6,272 nt of DNA, taken from NCBI GenBank assembly GCA_021413595.1, contig JAIOQD010000317.1, positions 1-6,272 on the forward strand, written 5' to 3'. The translations under genes were made by a program, and so were the position numbers. Every line of letters begins with the position of its first letter. Within the stretch, counting starts at the first letter, position 1. The notes beneath the pieces were generated by a model. The model was not told where the DNA came from. It saw only the letters and a program-made list of their open reading frames with translations, and made no database searches. Of the stretch, positions 5,448 to 6,272 are shown one piece after another. The stretch is from Bacteroidota bacterium. Its GTDB lineage: Bacteria; Bacteroidota; Bacteroidia; 2-12-FULL-35-15.

Positions 5448-6092
5448 ATGGAAATAGTTTTCGCTACCGCAAATAAGAACAAAATAAAAGAAATTCAGGC
5501 GTTGATTCCCACTACCATTAAGGTATTGGGGCTAACCGATATCAACTGTACAGAAGTAATACCTGAGACGCAAGCTACGATTGAAGGTAACGCCTCACAA
5601 AAAGCTTTTTATGTTTACAACAACTACCATGTAAATTGCTTTGCAGATGATACTGGGTTAGAAGTTGAAGCGTTGGAAGGTCGCCCTGGTGTGTTATCTG
5701 CCCGTTATGCTGGGGAGAGTAAAAATGCGGACGATAATATGAATAAGATCCTTGAGGAGATGCAAGGTGTTACAAATCGGAAAGCTCGTTTTAAAACAGT
5801 TATTTCATTGGTAATAGATGGCAAAGAAATTCAGTTTGAAGGAATAATTAATGGAACCATGCTAACTGAAAAACAGGGCGCTGAAGGTTTCGGTTACGAT
5901 CCTATTTTTGCCCCTGATCTCAGCCTTAATCACTCTCCAATTGGAAATGGGCAGGAGGCGGCAGGAGAGACGGGATCTGATATAAAAAGAAAAATATCTT
6001 TCGCTGAAATGGATCTTTCCGAAAAAAATAAAATAAGCCACCGGGCATTGGCAGTTAATAAACTTGTTGAATACTTGAATCGGTTAGACTAA
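5448..6092 (+). CDS. rdgB: XTP/dITP diphosphatase (RdgB/HAM1 family) with an internal insertion
   Basis: RdgB hydrolyses non-canonical purine nucleotides (dITP, XTP, ITP) to the monophosphate and pyrophosphate in the cytosol, keeping them out of DNA and RNA. The family signatures are in order: FATANKNKIKEI near the N-terminus, FADDTGLEV (65-73, with the catalytic Asp pair), GRPGVLSARYAGE, GFGYDPIF (147-154) and SEKNKISHRALA (191-202). The start is ATG at 5448, since a TTG just before it would only add one Met and the ATG gives the usual MxIVFATxN opening. The length of 214 residues exceeds the usual about 190-200. The surplus lies between GYDPIF and FAEMDLSEKNK, where about 31 residues replace the usual about nine (SLNHSPIGNGQEAAGETGSD and following). 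All catalytic motifs are intact and the insert is in frame, so the enzyme is probably active. A probable ddl gene follows on the same strand. Confidence 0.95.
   Translation: MEIVFATANKNKIKEIQALIPTTIKVLGLTDINCTEVIPETQATIEGNASQKAFYVYNNYHVNCFADDTGLEVEALEGRPGVLSARYAGESKNADDNMNKILEEMQGVTNRKARFKTVISLVIDGKEIQFEGIINGTMLTEKQGAEGFGYDPIFAPDLSLNHSPIGNGQEAAGETGSDIKRKISFAEMDLSEKNKISHRALAVNKLVEYLNRLD
5933..5969 (+). repeat. Inverted-ended, in-frame insert in rdgB (candidate small palindromic repeat)
   Basis: The stretch opens with CTCTCC (5933-5938) and closes with its complement GGAGAG (5964-5969). It contains the palindrome CCAATTGG (5937-5944) and is G-rich, unlike the surrounding gene. It lies within the extra residues relative to the RdgB family. 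GATCT occurs on both flanks (5916-5920 and 5974-5978), a possible but unproven target duplication. It resembles CTCTCCAATTGG-type dispersed repeats that I associate with Bacteroidota genomes; this is from memory, not checked. Confidence 0.5.
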
Positions 6093-6114
6093 AAATCTCC
6101 ATTGCTTAATTTTA

Positions 6115-6143
6115 AATTTGTAAAAAACAAAAAGCTACAAATT
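6115..6143 (+). terminator. Weak AT-rich stem-loop after rdgB
   Basis: AATTTGTA (6115-6122) pairs with TACAAATT (6136-6143) around a 13-nt A-rich loop, 23 bp after the rdgB stop. It has almost no GC and no T run after it, so it is a poor intrinsic terminator; it may be chance. Confidence 0.2.
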
Positions 6144-6190
6144 CCACTAATTATCATCAATTCACGCAATTTCAATTTCAGTTTTTAATT

Positions 6191-6222
6191 GTGTCATCCA
6201 GAGCCTGTCGAAGGGCGTGTCA
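6191..6222 (+). repeat. Partial dispersed-repeat remnant (GAGCCTGTCGAAGG type)
   Basis: GTCATCCAGAGCCTGTCGAAGG resembles half of the palindromic GTCGAAGG / CCTTCGAC intergenic repeats seen in many Bacteroidota. Only one arm is visible, so it would be a degenerate or half copy. It lies just before the start of the next gene. Recognition is by memory only. Confidence 0.4.
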
Positions 6223-6232
6223 AAAAATATAT

Positions 6233-6272
6233 ATGAAAATAGGTATCATTTTCGGAGGTTTTTCTAAAGAGC
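6233..6272 (+). CDS. ddl: Probable D-alanine--D-alanine ligase, N-terminal 13 codons only
   Basis: ATG at 6233 opens MKIGIIFGGFSKE and the frame runs off the window. The MKxGIxFGGxSxE pattern is the usual N-terminus of the ATP-grasp D-Ala-D-Ala ligase family (followed by RE and a Ser/Glu region in full proteins), which makes the D-Ala dipeptide for peptidoglycan in the cytosol. It lies 140 bp after rdgB on the same strand. Thirteen residues allow a family guess but not certainty. Confidence 0.65.
   Translation, partial: MKIGIIFGGFSKE

Noticed and set aside
6113..6120. TAAATTTG as a ddl promoter -7 element
   Set aside because: It matches the -7 consensus but no TTG lies 17-23 bp upstream (nearest are 8 and 35 bp away), so support is too weak in AT-rich DNA.

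Overview
The window looks like a Bacteroidota (Bacteroidetes) chromosome segment. The DNA is AT-rich. Secreted proteins carry type IX secretion system (T9SS) type A C-terminal tails and a 'NLVPNPSFEQ' N-terminal motif. Others carry the 'VGIGT-NP' style of surface protein common in that phylum. A TTG-N17-TAnnTTTG promoter of the Bacteroidota type precedes rdgB. No finer taxonomic placement is supported.

Layout. Positions 1-4440, all minus strand, hold an alternating array of two gene families. I call them A (beta-strand-rich surface protein, 'GIGTTTP' repeats, collagen-like tail in the one long copy) and B (secreted protein with a T9SS tail). In transcription order: B3 (3' fragment only, 4169-4440), A3 (3602-4156, short, tail damaged by indels), B2 (2586-3535, split by an 11-G homopolymer), A2 (1983-2579, short), B1 (990-1964, intact), A1 (1-984, long, runs off the window). 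Gaps are 5-18 bp, except 66 bp between A3 and B2, so the array reads as one operon built by repeated duplication of a B-A gene pair. Only B1 and A1 look fully intact.

Positions 4441-5212 are a REP/RAYT-type mobile element: an HUH-fold Y1 tyrosine transposase gene (4503-4997) flanked by inverted copies of a two-hairpin repeat ending in AGCGGGG. The right-hand repeat exists as two tandem 78-bp units. The left edge lies exactly where gene B3 loses homology to its paralogues, and the missing 5' half of B3 is not found on the other side.

Positions 5213-6272 are plus-strand housekeeping sequence: a promoter region with a dyad symmetry, rdgB (XTP/dITP pyrophosphatase, 5448-6092) and the first 13 codons of a probable D-Ala-D-Ala ligase (from 6233). 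The rdgB product carries an in-frame insertion of about 22 residues, encoded by a GC-richer, inverted-ended stretch resembling a small palindromic repeat.

The strongest candidate for something unusual is the array: co-amplified secreted surface-protein pairs, one copy switchable in principle by a poly-G tract, with a near-identical 138-bp block shared by two units that hints at gene conversion. Whether this is an active antigenic or phase-variation system or a decaying gene family cannot be decided from the sequence alone.
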